From an uncultured Bacteroidales bacterium (GTDB taxonomy: Bacteria > Bacteroidota > Bacteroidia > Bacteroidales > P3): a DNA stretch of 64,000 nt. This document shows, one piece after another, positions 1-9,520 of the stretch. The position numbers and the translations under genes are program-made. Below the pieces are notes generated by a model, which made no database searches, was not told the origin of the DNA, and worked only from the letters and a program-made list of their open reading frames with translations. The stretch's first letter is position 1. The number at the start of each line of letters is the position of its first letter. The stretch is taken from the NCBI GenBank assembly GCA_900318175.1, contig ONJQ01000001.1:124001-188000 (forward strand), read 5' to 3'.

Positions 1-1
1 T

Positions 2-301
2 TTTGAACGGGCCATAGCCTTCCACCGGCGCGCCCTCTCCATCAGGCCTAACGACGCCCAGGCCTACAAATACATCGGCAAAGCCTACACTGAGTGGGGC
101 AAATACGACAAGGCCATACAGAGTTTCATCCGCTCAACCAATATCAGTACCACAGACCCCGAGACCTACATGTACTTGGCCGAGCTGTACGGCAAACAGA
201 AAAAAGGGGAGCGCAAACAACAGTCGGCCTACAAAAAAGCAGCACGTTTGGGTGAGAAAGAGGCACAGGCATGGTTGGTGAAAAGGGGCATAGCATGGTG
301 A
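2..301 (+). CDS. C-terminal part of a TPR-repeat protein (partial)
   Basis: The open frame enters from the left edge and ends at a TGA, leaving 99 residues. The visible part contains TPR-like helices (AIAFHRRALSIRPNDAQAYK, then AYTEWGKYDKAIQSFIRS), with the spacing of small and aromatic residues typical of tetratricopeptide repeats. TPRs are protein-binding scaffolds. The specific role cannot be told without the N-terminus. It is followed by a 230-bp gap carrying the topA promoter, so it is probably the last gene of its transcription unit. Confidence 0.7.
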   Translation, partial: FERAIAFHRRALSIRPNDAQAYKYIGKAYTEWGKYDKAIQSFIRSTNISTTDPETYMYLAELYGKQKKGERKQQSAYKKAARLGEKEAQAWLVKRGIAW

Positions 302-407
302 GCGCCATGTCGTCCCAACGCCCTGCAACAACCCACCGACACACGGCAACAGCCCACCAGCCGCCATGGCTTCAACAGCGGCACAAAAACCATGGTTGAA
401 AAATATT

Positions 408-439
408 ATTGGTTATGTGAAAAAAAATGTGTTACTTTG
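408..439 (+). promoter_or_regulatory. Putative promoter of topA
   Basis: ATTG at 408-411 lies 20 nt before TTACTTTG at 432-439, close to the Bacteroidota vegetative consensus TTTG-N19-TAnnTTTG but with one -7 mismatch. The rest of 302-531 is AT-rich leader with no gene visible. Confidence 0.45.
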
Positions 440-531
440 CAAAATTGTTCTGGCAACACAATAAATAATATATAATAACGGAAAAGACGTACTGTTAGAC
501 TATTGAATCAATAAAAAACGAAATAATATAA

Positions 532-2889
532 ATGAAGAATTTAGTAATTGTTGAGTCACCAACCAAATCGAAAACGATTGAGAAGTTTCTGGGTGCCGAC
601 TACACAGTGCTTTCGAGCAACGGCCACATCAGAGACCTTTCAAAAAAGGAGATGAGCATCGACATAGCAAACCACTACGAGCCGCAATACCAAATCACGG
701 ACGAGAAGCACAAGCTGGTGTCGGATCTGAAGAAGGCTGTGAAGGAGGCCGAGACGGTATGGCTGGCGTCTGATGAGGACCGCGAAGGAGAGGCCATAGC
801 CTGGCACTTGCAAGAGACCCTGAAACTGGACCCCGCCACAACAAAGCGCATCGTCTTCAACGAGATTACTCAAAAGGCCATTTTGAACGCCATTGAGAAT
901 CCCCGCACCATAGACATGAACCTGGTGGATGCCCAACAGGCACGCCGGGTGCTGGACCGCATTGTGGGCTATGAAATCAGCCCCATCCTGTGGTCCAAAA
1001 TCAAACCGGCCCTGAGTGCCGGACGCGTGCAGAGCGTTGCCGTGAGGCTCATTGTGGAACGAGAAGAGGAAATAAAGAATTTTGTAAGCCAGAGTTTTTT
1101 CCGCGTCACGTCGCAGTTCCTTTCGGCCAATGGCCGCATGCAGGTGCATGCCGAGTTGAGCCGCCGCTTTGACAAGCAGGAAGAGGCCGCCGCGTTTATG
1201 AACGGACTGATGGGTTGCACCTTCAAGGTGGAGACCATCGACACCAAGCCCGCCAAACGCACCCCTGCACCGCCTTTCACCACCTCAACCCTGCAACAGG
1301 AAGCCAGCCGCAAGCTGGGATTCAGCGTGGCACGCACCATGCAGATTGCCCAGCAGCTGTATGAGAATGGTTTTATCACCTACATGCGTACCGACAGCGT
1401 GAACCTGAGCGACCTGGCGCTGGACATGATACGCGAGGAGGTGAGCTACATGTATGGCGACAACTATGTGAAGACCCGCCGCTATCAGACCAAGACCAAG
1501 GGAGCACAGGAGGCCCACGAGGCCATCCGTCCTACGGACATGAGCAAGCACGTCATCACCGCCGAGACCCCGCAGCGCAGACTGTATGAGTTGATATGGA
1601 AACGCACCATTGCCTCGCAGATGGCTGACGCCGAGATTGAGAAGACGGTGGTGGACATCAGCATCAATGACAACAACAGCCCCAAGGGGGACAAATTCGT
1701 GTGCCAGGGCGAGCAGGTGCGCTTCGACGGTTTCCTGAAAGTGTACATGGAATCGACCGACGACGAAGAGAACACCGAAAGCGAGAGCAGCCACACCCTG
1801 CCCAAGATGGTGGAAGGCATGCCCCTGAGTCTGGTTGTGGCACAGGCTGCCGAGCACCACACGCAGCATCCCCCGCGCTACACGGAGGCCAGCTTGGTGA
1901 AGAAACTGGAGGATTTGGGCATCGGCCGTCCTTCGACCTATGCACCCACCATCAGCACCATCCTGAAGCGCGAATACGTCATCAAGGAAGACCGCGAGGC
2001 GCAGCCCGTGGAGTGCACCATCATGACGCTGAAGAACGGCACCCTGGAGACCGAAAAACGGATTGAGAAGACCGGGTCGGAGAAGGGCAAACTGTTCCCC
2101 ACTGACATTGGAACGGTGGTGAACAGATTCCTGCTGGAGCACTTCTCCAACATCATGGACTACAATTTCACCGCCACAGTGGAGCGCGACTTTGACGAGA
2201 TTGCCGCTGGCAAGAAGGAATGGCGCAAGGTGATTGACAAGTTCTACGTGCCCTTCCATGAAAACATCAAGATGACGCAACAGAACAGCCAACGCACCAG
2301 CGGCGAAAGACTGGTGGGTGTGGATCCCGCCACAGGCAAAAACCTGTATGCCAAGATTGGACGCTACGGCACCTTGGTGCAGTTGGGCGACACGTCGAGC
2401 GAGGAGAAACCCAAGTTTGCCAGCATGAAGAAAGGACAGAGCATAGAAACCATCACTCTGGAGGAGGCTCTGGCCCTGTTCCAACTGCCGCGCACGGTGG
2501 GACAGTTTGAGAACGAGGACGTGGTGGTGAGCATCGGAAAGTTCGGCCCCTACGTGCGTCACAATGGCAAGTTCTATTCCCTCTCGAAAAGCGACGACCC
2601 ATACGAGATTGACCTCGACCGCTGCATTGAAATCATCAAAATCAAGCGCCAGATTGACGAGGAAAAGATGCGTCTGCGTCTACAGTTCCCCCGCACCATT
2701 GGCGAATCCGAGGGCTGCGCCATCACGGCCAACATCGGACGCTATGGCCCGTACCTGAGCTTTAAGAGCCAGAACTACAAAATTCCCAAGGGGGTTGACC
2801 CTCTCGCCCTCACCGTTGAAGAGGCAAAGGACATCATTTTCGAAGCTGAACCGAAAAAGACCAAAGGCCGCAAAAAGAAGGCAGAGTGA
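532..2889 (+). CDS. topA: DNA topoisomerase I (type IA)
   Basis: Relaxes negative supercoils by cutting and resealing one strand through a 5'-phosphotyrosine link. The protein has 785 residues. An N-terminal TOPRIM domain begins with LVIVESPTKSKTIEKFLG and carries the acidic cluster DEDREGE at about residues 81-87. The active-site tyrosine is Y284 in FITYMRTDS. C-terminal TOPRIM-associated repeats (IGRYGTLVQLG, IGKFGPYVRHN, IGRYGPYLSF) replace the zinc fingers of the E. coli enzyme, a common arrangement in Bacteroidota. The ATG follows an AT-rich leader. The stop overlaps the GTG start of the next gene by 4 nt, suggesting coupling. Confidence 0.97.
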   Translation: MKNLVIVESPTKSKTIEKFLGADYTVLSSNGHIRDLSKKEMSIDIANHYEPQYQITDEKHKLVSDLKKAVKEAETVWLASDEDREGEAIAWHLQETLKLDPATTKRIVFNEITQKAILNAIENPRTIDMNLVDAQQARRVLDRIVGYEISPILWSKIKPALSAGRVQSVAVRLIVEREEEIKNFVSQSFFRVTSQFLSANGRMQVHAELSRRFDKQEEAAAFMNGLMGCTFKVETIDTKPAKRTPAPPFTTSTLQQEASRKLGFSVARTMQIAQQLYENGFITYMRTDSVNLSDLALDMIREEVSYMYGDNYVKTRRYQTKTKGAQEAHEAIRPTDMSKHVITAETPQRRLYELIWKRTIASQMADAEIEKTVVDISINDNNSPKGDKFVCQGEQVRFDGFLKVYMESTDDEENTESESSHTLPKMVEGMPLSLVVAQAAEHHTQHPPRYTEASLVKKLEDLGIGRPSTYAPTISTILKREYVIKEDREAQPVECTIMTLKNGTLETEKRIEKTGSEKGKLFPTDIGTVVNRFLLEHFSNIMDYNFTATVERDFDEIAAGKKEWRKVIDKFYVPFHENIKMTQQNSQRTSGERLVGVDPATGKNLYAKIGRYGTLVQLGDTSSEEKPKFASMKKGQSIETITLEEALALFQLPRTVGQFENEDVVVSIGKFGPYVRHNGKFYSLSKSDDPYEIDLDRCIEIIKIKRQIDEEKMRLRLQFPRTIGESEGCAITANIGRYGPYLSFKSQNYKIPKGVDPLALTVEEAKDIIFEAEPKKTKGRKKKAE

Positions 2890-4820
2890 GACTGAGCATA
2901 ATCATAGTCAGCTACAACGTTAAGTACTTTCTTGACCAGTGTCTGGAGTCGGTATTCCGCTCTGACCTTCATCTGTCCAACGGAGAGGAATTAGAGTTGG
3001 AAGTGTTTGTGGTGGACAACGCCTCTGTCGACGGGTCGGCAGAGATGGTGCGCGAGAAGTACAGTCAAGTGCATCTGATTGCCAACAAGGACAACACGGG
3101 TTTTGCCACCGCAAACAACCAAGCCCTGCGGTTATACACCGGCGACTGGGCACTGCTGCTGAATCCCGACACCATTGTGGAGCGGGACACGTTTGTGCAA
3201 TGTGTCGATTTCTTCCTCACGCACAGCGACTGCGGCGGACTGACGGTGAAGATGATTAACGGCGAGGGGAAGTACCTGAAAGAGAGCAAGCGAGGATTCC
3301 CCACCGCAGCTGCCGCCTTCTACAAGATGAGCGGATTGATAAGGCTGTTCCCCCATTCGCGCCGTTTTGCAGCCTACTATATGGGGCATCTGCCCGACGA
3401 CGAGACCAATCCCATCGACATCCTGCCCGGAGCCTACCTGATGATAAGCCGCCCAGCGCTGGAGAAGGTGGGACTGCTGGACGAGTCATACTTCATGTAC
3501 GGCGAGGACATCGACTTCTCGTGGCGCATCAAGCTGGCTGGTTTTGAGAACTACTACATGCCCTCAGCCCGCATCATTCATTACAAAGGCGAAAGCACCA
3601 AGCATGGCAGCATGAACTACGTTTACACGTTCTACAACGCCATGTCCATCTTTGTGGAGCATTACTTCACGGGGAGCCATGCCCGCCTGTTCAACATCCT
3701 GCTGCATATCGCCATCTGGCTGCGAGCCGGCGTGGCATGGGCACGCCGGGTGGCACAGGCCATTGCCCTGCCTGTGGCAGACTTTGCCGTAGCCTTTGCC
3801 GGCTTTGTGGGCATCAAGTTGTTGTGGTCAGCCTATTGGGCTTCGAACGTCAATTACTACCCACCAGAGTATACGTGGGTCATCATCCCGTGCTATATTC
3901 TTGTTCTCATGTTCGGCAGTTGGCTTTACGGTGGCTACGTCAGGCCGATGAAGCTGTGGCGTGTGGTCAAAGGCATGGCCGTGGGCTGCTTGGTGCTGTT
4001 GCTCTTCTATTCCCTTCTGGATGAAAGCCGCCGCTATTCGCGAGCTCTGCTGCTGATGGGCTGCGCCTGGACGCTGCTGTCGTCCATCGGCATCCGTGCC
4101 CTGCTAAGTAGGCTGCGTGTGCCCGGATTCGACCTGCGACCCATGCGACAGCACTCGTGCATTATTGTGGGCGGTGAGGACGAGAGCGACCGCGTGAGAC
4201 AGTTGTACGAGGGTCTGGGCAACGCAAGGATTGTGATGCTGCCCAACGACGGGTTAGACGGTCGCAAATTGTACGATACGGTGAACTACTACAAAGCCGA
4301 CGAGGTGATTTTCTGCAGTAAAGACCTGTCGATAAGCGACATTATCGATTTGATTTCTGAACCCCAACACACACAGGGCCGACACACACAGATTGACTTC
4401 AAAATAGTGCCCACCGACAGCGACTTCATCATTGGCAGCAACAACATCAAGAGCGCCGAAGACCTCTATGCTGAAGAGCTGCGCACCATAGCCACCCCGT
4501 TGAACCGCCGCAACAAACGGCTGTTAGACATGGCGTGCGCTTTGGTGCTGATAGTGTTGACCCCTGTGCTTGTCTGGTTTCAGAAAAAACGCAAAAAATA
4601 TCTGCCCCATTGCTGGCAGGTGCTGACAGGACGCATGACGTGGGTGGGAACCGACGGCGGAGCAACCCGCAAAGGCGTTTTCGGTCCTGAAGACAGTCTT
4701 CCCCACCGAGCAAAAGCCATCAGCCCTGAACTGAAAGAACGACTACACCTACGCTACATGCGCAACTACAAACTGACCACAGACCTTCTAATCATTTTGA
4801 ACAACCTTCGCAACATCTAA
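2886..4820 (+). CDS. Multidomain glycosyltransferase: GT2, membrane segment, Rossmann-like part, degenerate sugar-transferase tail
   Basis: 644 residues starting at a GTG that overlaps the topA stop (GTGA). Residues 1-260 are a GT2 glycosyltransferase: SIIIVSYNVKYFL, VVDNASVDGS, LLNPDTIVERD and FMYGEDIDFSWR. Residues ~275-400 hold several hydrophobic helices. A Rossmann-like stretch (HSCIIVGGEDESDRVRQLY) follows. The last ~100 residues (RRNKRLLDMACALVLIVLTP, VLTGRMTWVG, NYKLTTDLLIILNN) resemble the membrane hairpin and C-terminal core of polyprenyl-phosphate sugar-1-phosphate transferases. They are short and lack recognisable catalytic acidic residues. A role in surface glycan assembly at the inner membrane is likely; donor and acceptor are unknown. 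Confidence 0.85.
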   Translation: MRLSIIIVSYNVKYFLDQCLESVFRSDLHLSNGEELELEVFVVDNASVDGSAEMVREKYSQVHLIANKDNTGFATANNQALRLYTGDWALLLNPDTIVERDTFVQCVDFFLTHSDCGGLTVKMINGEGKYLKESKRGFPTAAAAFYKMSGLIRLFPHSRRFAAYYMGHLPDDETNPIDILPGAYLMISRPALEKVGLLDESYFMYGEDIDFSWRIKLAGFENYYMPSARIIHYKGESTKHGSMNYVYTFYNAMSIFVEHYFTGSHARLFNILLHIAIWLRAGVAWARRVAQAIALPVADFAVAFAGFVGIKLLWSAYWASNVNYYPPEYTWVIIPCYILVLMFGSWLYGGYVRPMKLWRVVKGMAVGCLVLLLFYSLLDESRRYSRALLLMGCAWTLLSSIGIRALLSRLRVPGFDLRPMRQHSCIIVGGEDESDRVRQLYEGLGNARIVMLPNDGLDGRKLYDTVNYYKADEVIFCSKDLSISDIIDLISEPQHTQGRHTQIDFKIVPTDSDFIIGSNNIKSAEDLYAEELRTIATPLNRRNKRLLDMACALVLIVLTPVLVWFQKKRKKYLPHCWQVLTGRMTWVGTDGGATRKGVFGPEDSLPHRAKAISPELKERLHLRYMRNYKLTTDLLIILNNLRNI

Positions 4821-4826
4821 CCGAAT

Positions 4827-5507
4827 ATGAAAAGACTGCTAATAATCATTGTTTTCGCTTTGTTTTCCATTCCTGTCCAAGCCCAGCGCATCAATGCCTA
4901 CATCTCCGCCGGAACAATCACATCGCAAGTGGAGGGGGACGAGTTGAAAGGCTTCGGCCACTGGGGGCTGCATGGCGGTGTGGGCGCATGGATAAAGCTG
5001 GACGACAACAACACTTGGGCTCTTACTGTTGAGACAGACTATTCCTGTCGCGGAATCAGCAACCACAGTCAGAGTTCGGAGAATTATTACAACATCAATC
5101 TGGACCTGCACTATGTCGACATCCCTGTGACGGTCTTTTTCCGCGATCCCTTCGGAGGGTTGCAGATAGGGGCCGGACTGGTCTACAGCCGTTTGGTGAG
5201 CCAGCCCCACGGCTTCATCCGCTACAATCCCTACTATTTCATCCCCGACACTACCGACATGAAGTTTCTGAAAAACGACCTTGCTGCCGCTGCCGAGGCA
5301 CGCTTCACCATCTGGAAAGGACTGCAATTCAGCGCACGTTACCAATACTCAATCCTCCCGATCAAAAAAGGCTGGCGCTTTTCATTAGACGGCGATGAAT
5401 GGCAGAACAACTGCTACGGCTCCTCCATCACCATCCGTTTATTGTGGCAGTTTGGCTCCAACGACCGTTCCTATCACAACAAACGCACACACAGACGCAG
5501 AAGATAG
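4827..5507 (+). CDS. Exported outer-membrane beta-barrel family protein
   Basis: 226 residues with a clear signal peptide (MKRLLIIIVFALFSIPVQAQ). Alternating hydrophobic/polar strands and aromatic belts follow (WALTVETDYSC, NINLDLHYVDIPVTVFFRD, LQIGAGLVYSRL, LQFSARYQYSILP), the pattern of the small PorT/OMP_b-brl families of Bacteroidota. It starts 6 nt after the glycosyltransferase and ends 6 nt before coaD, so it sits inside the topA-recG transcription unit. No substrate can be inferred. Confidence 0.75.
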   Translation: MKRLLIIIVFALFSIPVQAQRINAYISAGTITSQVEGDELKGFGHWGLHGGVGAWIKLDDNNTWALTVETDYSCRGISNHSQSSENYYNINLDLHYVDIPVTVFFRDPFGGLQIGAGLVYSRLVSQPHGFIRYNPYYFIPDTTDMKFLKNDLAAAAEARFTIWKGLQFSARYQYSILPIKKGWRFSLDGDEWQNNCYGSSITIRLLWQFGSNDRSYHNKRTHRRRR

Positions 5508-5513
5508 AGAATC

Positions 5514-5951
5514 ATGACACAGAAAACAGCCCTCTTTCCCGGTTCGTTTGACCCGTTCACCTCTGGCCACGAGGCTATTGTGCAACGTGCACTGGCTTTG
5601 TTTGACCACATAGTAGTGGCCGTGGGAGTGAATACTGACAAGAAGTATATGTTCACCTCACAGCAGCGCATGCAAAAGATACGGGATTCCTTCCCGAACG
5701 ACAGTCGCGTTGAGGTAGTTGAGTACAGCGACATGACTGTCGACCTCTGCAAACGCGTGGGGGCTCATTTTATCCTGCGGGGCATCCGCAACGCCAAGGA
5801 CTTGGAATACGAGCAAACTATTGCCGCCGTGAACAAGGCCCTTGCACCCGACATAGAGACCGTGCTGTTGCTTGCCGACGACAAACACCGCGACATCAGC
5901 AGCACCCTGATAAGAGAGCAATTGGCACACCAACAAAAGGAAACAGATTAA
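5514..5951 (+). CDS. coaD: Phosphopantetheine adenylyltransferase
   Basis: Catalyses the penultimate step of coenzyme A synthesis, 4'-phosphopantetheine plus ATP to dephospho-CoA. The protein is 145 residues; the family is usually about 160. It carries the nucleotidyltransferase signature FPGSFDPFTSGH near the N-terminus, the RGIRNAKDLEYEQ substrate loop, and the C-terminal ISSTLIRE motif (family ISSSxVRE). Cytosolic. The TAA stop is in the same frame as the downstream recG sequence, only 3 nt from its presumed start. Confidence 0.95.
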   Translation: MTQKTALFPGSFDPFTSGHEAIVQRALALFDHIVVAVGVNTDKKYMFTSQQRMQKIRDSFPNDSRVEVVEYSDMTVDLCKRVGAHFILRGIRNAKDLEYEQTIAAVNKALAPDIETVLLLADDKHRDISSTLIREQLAHQQKETD

Positions 5952-5954
5952 CCC

Positions 5955-8042
5955 ATCGATACCTCCATCATATACCTGAAAGGCGTCGGGCCACAGCGTG
6001 CCGACATCCTCGCCAAAGAGCTGGACATCCACACCTTTGGCGACCTTTTGGAATACTTTCCTTTCCGCATGGTAGACCGCTCGCACGTCAGCACTCTTGC
6101 CGACTTCAATGCCGAAGAGCCATACCTTGTTTTCCGTGGACATATAGAAAACCTGCACACCGTAACCTCCGGTCGGTCCACAAGACTGGAAGCCACCTTC
6201 ACCGACGGCACCGGAGCAATGACCCTTGTCTGGTTCCAAGGGCTGAAATGGATACGTGACAGCCTGAGGAACAACACCCTCTACAACGTCATGGGCAAGC
6301 CTACCCTCTATGGGAGCAATTGGCAGATTGCCCACCCCGATATAGAGCCCGCCACGACTGGTGGCGACCAACTTGCCCATCCCCTGCTACCCGTCTATCG
6401 CACAACCGAGAAGGCCAAAGCAAAAGGGTTCTCGTCCAGAGGCATAGCCCGACTCACCGACACCCTGCTGCAACAATTGACCATGCCTCTGCCCGAATCT
6501 CTCCCGCCACATATAGTGCAGAAATACCACCTCATGGATCGCAACAACGCCCTGCGCAACATGCACTACCCAAACACCATGCAGACGTGGGGGCAAGCCC
6601 TTTTCCGTGAGAAGTTCGAAGAGCTGTTCTTTCATCAGCTGGACTACCAATACAGCCGCATCAGCCGCCGGAACCACTCGTCAGGCCGCATATTCAGCAT
6701 TATAGGCGAACACTTCAACGGCTTTTACCAAAACAACCTGCCCTTCCCCCTAACGGGTGCACAAAAACGAGTTATCAAGGAGATTCGTGAGGACATGCGC
6801 AGCGGAAGACAGATGAACCGCTTGTTGCAAGGCGATGTGGGCAGTGGGAAAACACTTGTGGCACTGCTCACCATGCTCATAGCCCTCGACAACGGCTGCC
6901 AAGCCTGCCTCATGGCTCCCACTGAGATTCTCGCATCGCAGCATTTTGCCAGTTTCCAGAAAATGCTCAAAGGACTTGACATCCACGTCGAACTACTGGT
7001 GGGTGCACTGAAAGCCAAACAAAAGAAAGAGGTGAAGCAACGTCTTGCCAACGGACAGATAGACATACTCATAGGCACACATGCCCTCATTGAGGACGAT
7101 GTGCAATTTGCCCAACTGGGCTATGTGGTTATCGACGAGCAGCACCGCTTCGGTGTTGAGCAACGAGCCAAGTTGTGGCGCAAAAGTGCAGTGCCGCCCC
7201 ATATCCTCGTCATGACCGCCACGCCCATCCCACGCACGCTGGCCATGACCCTCTATGCTGACCTCGACTGCTCCATCATTGACGAGTTGCCCCCTGGGCG
7301 TCATCCCGTAATCACCACCCATGGGACAGATGCCAAACGCATACTGCTTTTCAACTTCATGCGCCAACAAATTGCCCAAGGCCGGCAGGTCTACGTCGTC
7401 TATCCCCTCATTAACGAGAGCGAAAACTTAGACCTCAAGGACATCATGGACGGCTATGAGAGCCTGTCGCGCAGCTTTCCTCAACCTCAATACCAACTCA
7501 GCATCGTCCATGGGCAGATGTCCGCCGAGGCCAAAGCCTACGAGATGGACCGCTTCAAGCGTGGAGAAACGCAAATCATGGTTTCCACCACCGTCATTGA
7601 GGTGGGCGTGGACGTTCCCAATGCCACAGTCATGGTCATTGAGAATGCCGAACGCTTTGGGCTCAGCCAGCTTCACCAGCTTCGTGGCCGTGTGGGACGT
7701 GGGGCCAGCCAGTCATACTGCATCCTGATGACCAAGGACGACCTTAGCCGTAACAGCAAACAACGCATTCAGACCATGTGCAGCACAACCGACGGCTTTG
7801 CCATTGCCGAAGCCGACTTGCGACTGCGTGGCCCCGGCGACCTTCAAGGGTTGCAACAAAGCGGCATGCTCAACCTTCGTGTTGCCGATATTGTCGACGA
7901 CGAGCCCCTTGTCCGTGTCACCCGCGACGAGGTGCGCTCCATCCTTGATGCCGACCCAGACCTTCTTCAACCCGAAAACAGCGCCCTGCGTCTGCACCTG
8001 CAGCAAAATCCATCGCACGAACAATGGGAGAAAATCAGTTAA
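5955..8042 (+). CDS. recG: ATP-dependent DNA helicase RecG
   Basis: Remodels stalled replication forks and branch-migrates junctions. Walker A is GDVGSGKT, Walker B IDEQHRFG, and motif III MTATPIPRTLAMTLY. The C-terminal helicase motifs are ATVMVIENAERFGLSQLHQL and LRGRVGRG, and an N-terminal wedge domain is present. The first ATG is at 6048. However, RecG-conserved sequence (YLKGVGPQRADILAKELDIH) lies in the same frame between 5967 and 6047, with no ATG, GTG or TTG after the coaD stop. I place the start at the ATC at 5955, which gives 695 residues, close to E. coli RecG (693). Use of ATC is an inference; the ATG at 6048 would remove 31 conserved residues. Confidence 0.93.
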   Translation: MDTSIIYLKGVGPQRADILAKELDIHTFGDLLEYFPFRMVDRSHVSTLADFNAEEPYLVFRGHIENLHTVTSGRSTRLEATFTDGTGAMTLVWFQGLKWIRDSLRNNTLYNVMGKPTLYGSNWQIAHPDIEPATTGGDQLAHPLLPVYRTTEKAKAKGFSSRGIARLTDTLLQQLTMPLPESLPPHIVQKYHLMDRNNALRNMHYPNTMQTWGQALFREKFEELFFHQLDYQYSRISRRNHSSGRIFSIIGEHFNGFYQNNLPFPLTGAQKRVIKEIREDMRSGRQMNRLLQGDVGSGKTLVALLTMLIALDNGCQACLMAPTEILASQHFASFQKMLKGLDIHVELLVGALKAKQKKEVKQRLANGQIDILIGTHALIEDDVQFAQLGYVVIDEQHRFGVEQRAKLWRKSAVPPHILVMTATPIPRTLAMTLYADLDCSIIDELPPGRHPVITTHGTDAKRILLFNFMRQQIAQGRQVYVVYPLINESENLDLKDIMDGYESLSRSFPQPQYQLSIVHGQMSAEAKAYEMDRFKRGETQIMVSTTVIEVGVDVPNATVMVIENAERFGLSQLHQLRGRVGRGASQSYCILMTKDDLSRNSKQRIQTMCSTTDGFAIAEADLRLRGPGDLQGLQQSGMLNLRVADIVDDEPLVRVTRDEVRSILDADPDLLQPENSALRLHLQQNPSHEQWEKIS

Positions 8043-8446
8043 TCATTCACACTCACAATACACTCATGACACTCAAAGCACAACAAGGAGACTCACTCTC
8101 ATCCGGCAAACTCACTCTCTACGCCTTCGACGAGGCCGACCACCCTGTGGGCTGTGTCGAGCTATACAACTACGACCCCATCAATCGTCGGGCCGCTGTG
8201 GGCATCGTGGTCTCCAACGAATACCGCCATCGTGGCAACGGTTCTACCATGATTCAGACACTCACTGACTTCTGCCGGAAAAACACCTCGCTCCACCAAC
8301 TCTACGCCGACATTGCCGCCACCAACACCCCAAGTCTGCACATCTTCCAAAAAGCCGGCTATACCCATTGTGCTACCCTCCGCGACTGGGTAATCCGATC
8401 CGACAGGTTTATTGACACGCATCGTTATCAACTCATCCTCGAATAA
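8024..8446 (+). CDS. GNAT-family N-acetyltransferase, N-terminally short
   Basis: 140 residues. It shows the GNAT core strands VGCVELYNYDP and AAVGIVVSNEYRHRGNG (acetyl-CoA pyrophosphate loop R-x-x-G-x-G-like), then LHQLYADIAATNTPSLHIFQKAGY. The family normally has about 45-50 further residues (RxRALEPEDLDLLYxW). These are absent, and their place overlaps the recG 3' end. The start could be 8024 (19-nt overlap with recG) or the ATG at 8066. Substrate unknown. It may be a shortened but folded enzyme or a decaying copy. Confidence 0.8.
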   Translation: MGENQLIIHTHNTLMTLKAQQGDSLSSGKLTLYAFDEADHPVGCVELYNYDPINRRAAVGIVVSNEYRHRGNGSTMIQTLTDFCRKNTSLHQLYADIAATNTPSLHIFQKAGYTHCATLRDWVIRSDRFIDTHRYQLILE

Positions 8447-8454
8447 TCCAAATT

Positions 8455-9471
8455 ATGAAGACCAAACATCTCCTAACCATCATTATCATAGCCTCCATCG
8501 TCCTTCTTCTCGGAGGCGGTCTGTTCCTTGTCCGCGAACAGACCATCAGCATCTCTGAGCCCGTGCGCATCAACATCCCACCAGGAGCTGACTACAACGC
8601 CCTTACCGACTCGCTCGACGCACACGGATGCATCCCCAACCATGCTGCCTTCCACGCCATTGCACGAACCCGTGGACTACAAAAACATGTCAAACCCGGC
8701 AGCTATCTCCTGCAGCCGCACACACACATCATCCGCGTGATACAGAAGCTCTACTCCGGCAACCAAGACCCCGTGCGCATCACCATCAACAAACACCGCA
8801 CCCCCGAGCAGCTATGCCAATACCTCGGCACCCGTCTCACCCTCCGGCCGGACAGCCTCCTTGCCCTCATGCAGTCCGAGCAGACCTGCACCCACTACGG
8901 CGAAACGCCTCAAACCATCATTGGCCTCTTCCTACAGAACACCTATGAGCTCTACTGGACCACCTCCCCCACGGCCCTCTTGGACCGCATGAAACGCGAA
9001 TCGGACTACTTCTGGGAGAAGCGCAGCCGCCAGCTTGAAGCCCTCGGCCTCACCCGACAGCAAGTCCTTACCATCGCCTCCATTGTCGACGAGGAAACGA
9101 ATGCCGATGACGAGAAAGCCGACATTGCCTCGGTCTACCTCAACCGCTTGCGCGTAGGTATGCCCCTGCAAGCTGACCCGACCGTCAAGTTTGCCATCGG
9201 CGACTTCACCATACGCCGCATCAAGGGCGACATGCTTTCCTATCCCAGCCCTTACAACACCTATTTCAATGCCGGCCTTCCCCCGGGACCCATCTGTATT
9301 CCCTCTGTCGCCTCCATCGACGCAGTACTCAAAAACAAGAAAACTGACTATTTTTTCTTCTGCGCAAAGGAAGATTTCAGCGGAAGACACAATTTTGCGG
9401 CCACCTCTGCCGAACATTCTGCAAACGCCCAAAAGTTCCACAAAGCTCTAAACAACAGGAATATTCACTAA
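8455..9471 (+). CDS. mltG: Endolytic murein transglycosylase MltG (YceG-like)
   Basis: Cleaves nascent peptidoglycan strands internally and sets glycan length; anchored in the inner membrane. The 338 residues begin with one N-terminal TM helix (IIIIASIVLLLGGGLFLV). A LysM-like region (RINIPPGADYNALTDSL) and the YceG catalytic domain follow, with LTIASIVDEET, ASVYLNRLRVGMPLQADPTV and YNTYFNAGLPPGPI. It starts 8 nt after the GNAT stop and closes the run that began at topA. Confidence 0.93.
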   Translation: MKTKHLLTIIIIASIVLLLGGGLFLVREQTISISEPVRINIPPGADYNALTDSLDAHGCIPNHAAFHAIARTRGLQKHVKPGSYLLQPHTHIIRVIQKLYSGNQDPVRITINKHRTPEQLCQYLGTRLTLRPDSLLALMQSEQTCTHYGETPQTIIGLFLQNTYELYWTTSPTALLDRMKRESDYFWEKRSRQLEALGLTRQQVLTIASIVDEETNADDEKADIASVYLNRLRVGMPLQADPTVKFAIGDFTIRRIKGDMLSYPSPYNTYFNAGLPPGPICIPSVASIDAVLKNKKTDYFFFCAKEDFSGRHNFAATSAEHSANAQKFHKALNNRNIH

Positions 9472-9520
9472 TCCTTTAGAATCCATTCGAAAAAAAAATT
9501 CAAAAAAAAACCTTTTTTTC

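Noticed and set aside
1285-2562. Long minus-strand frame inside topA
   Set aside because: Shadow of the topoisomerase gene; His/Leu/Val-rich composition typical of antisense frames.
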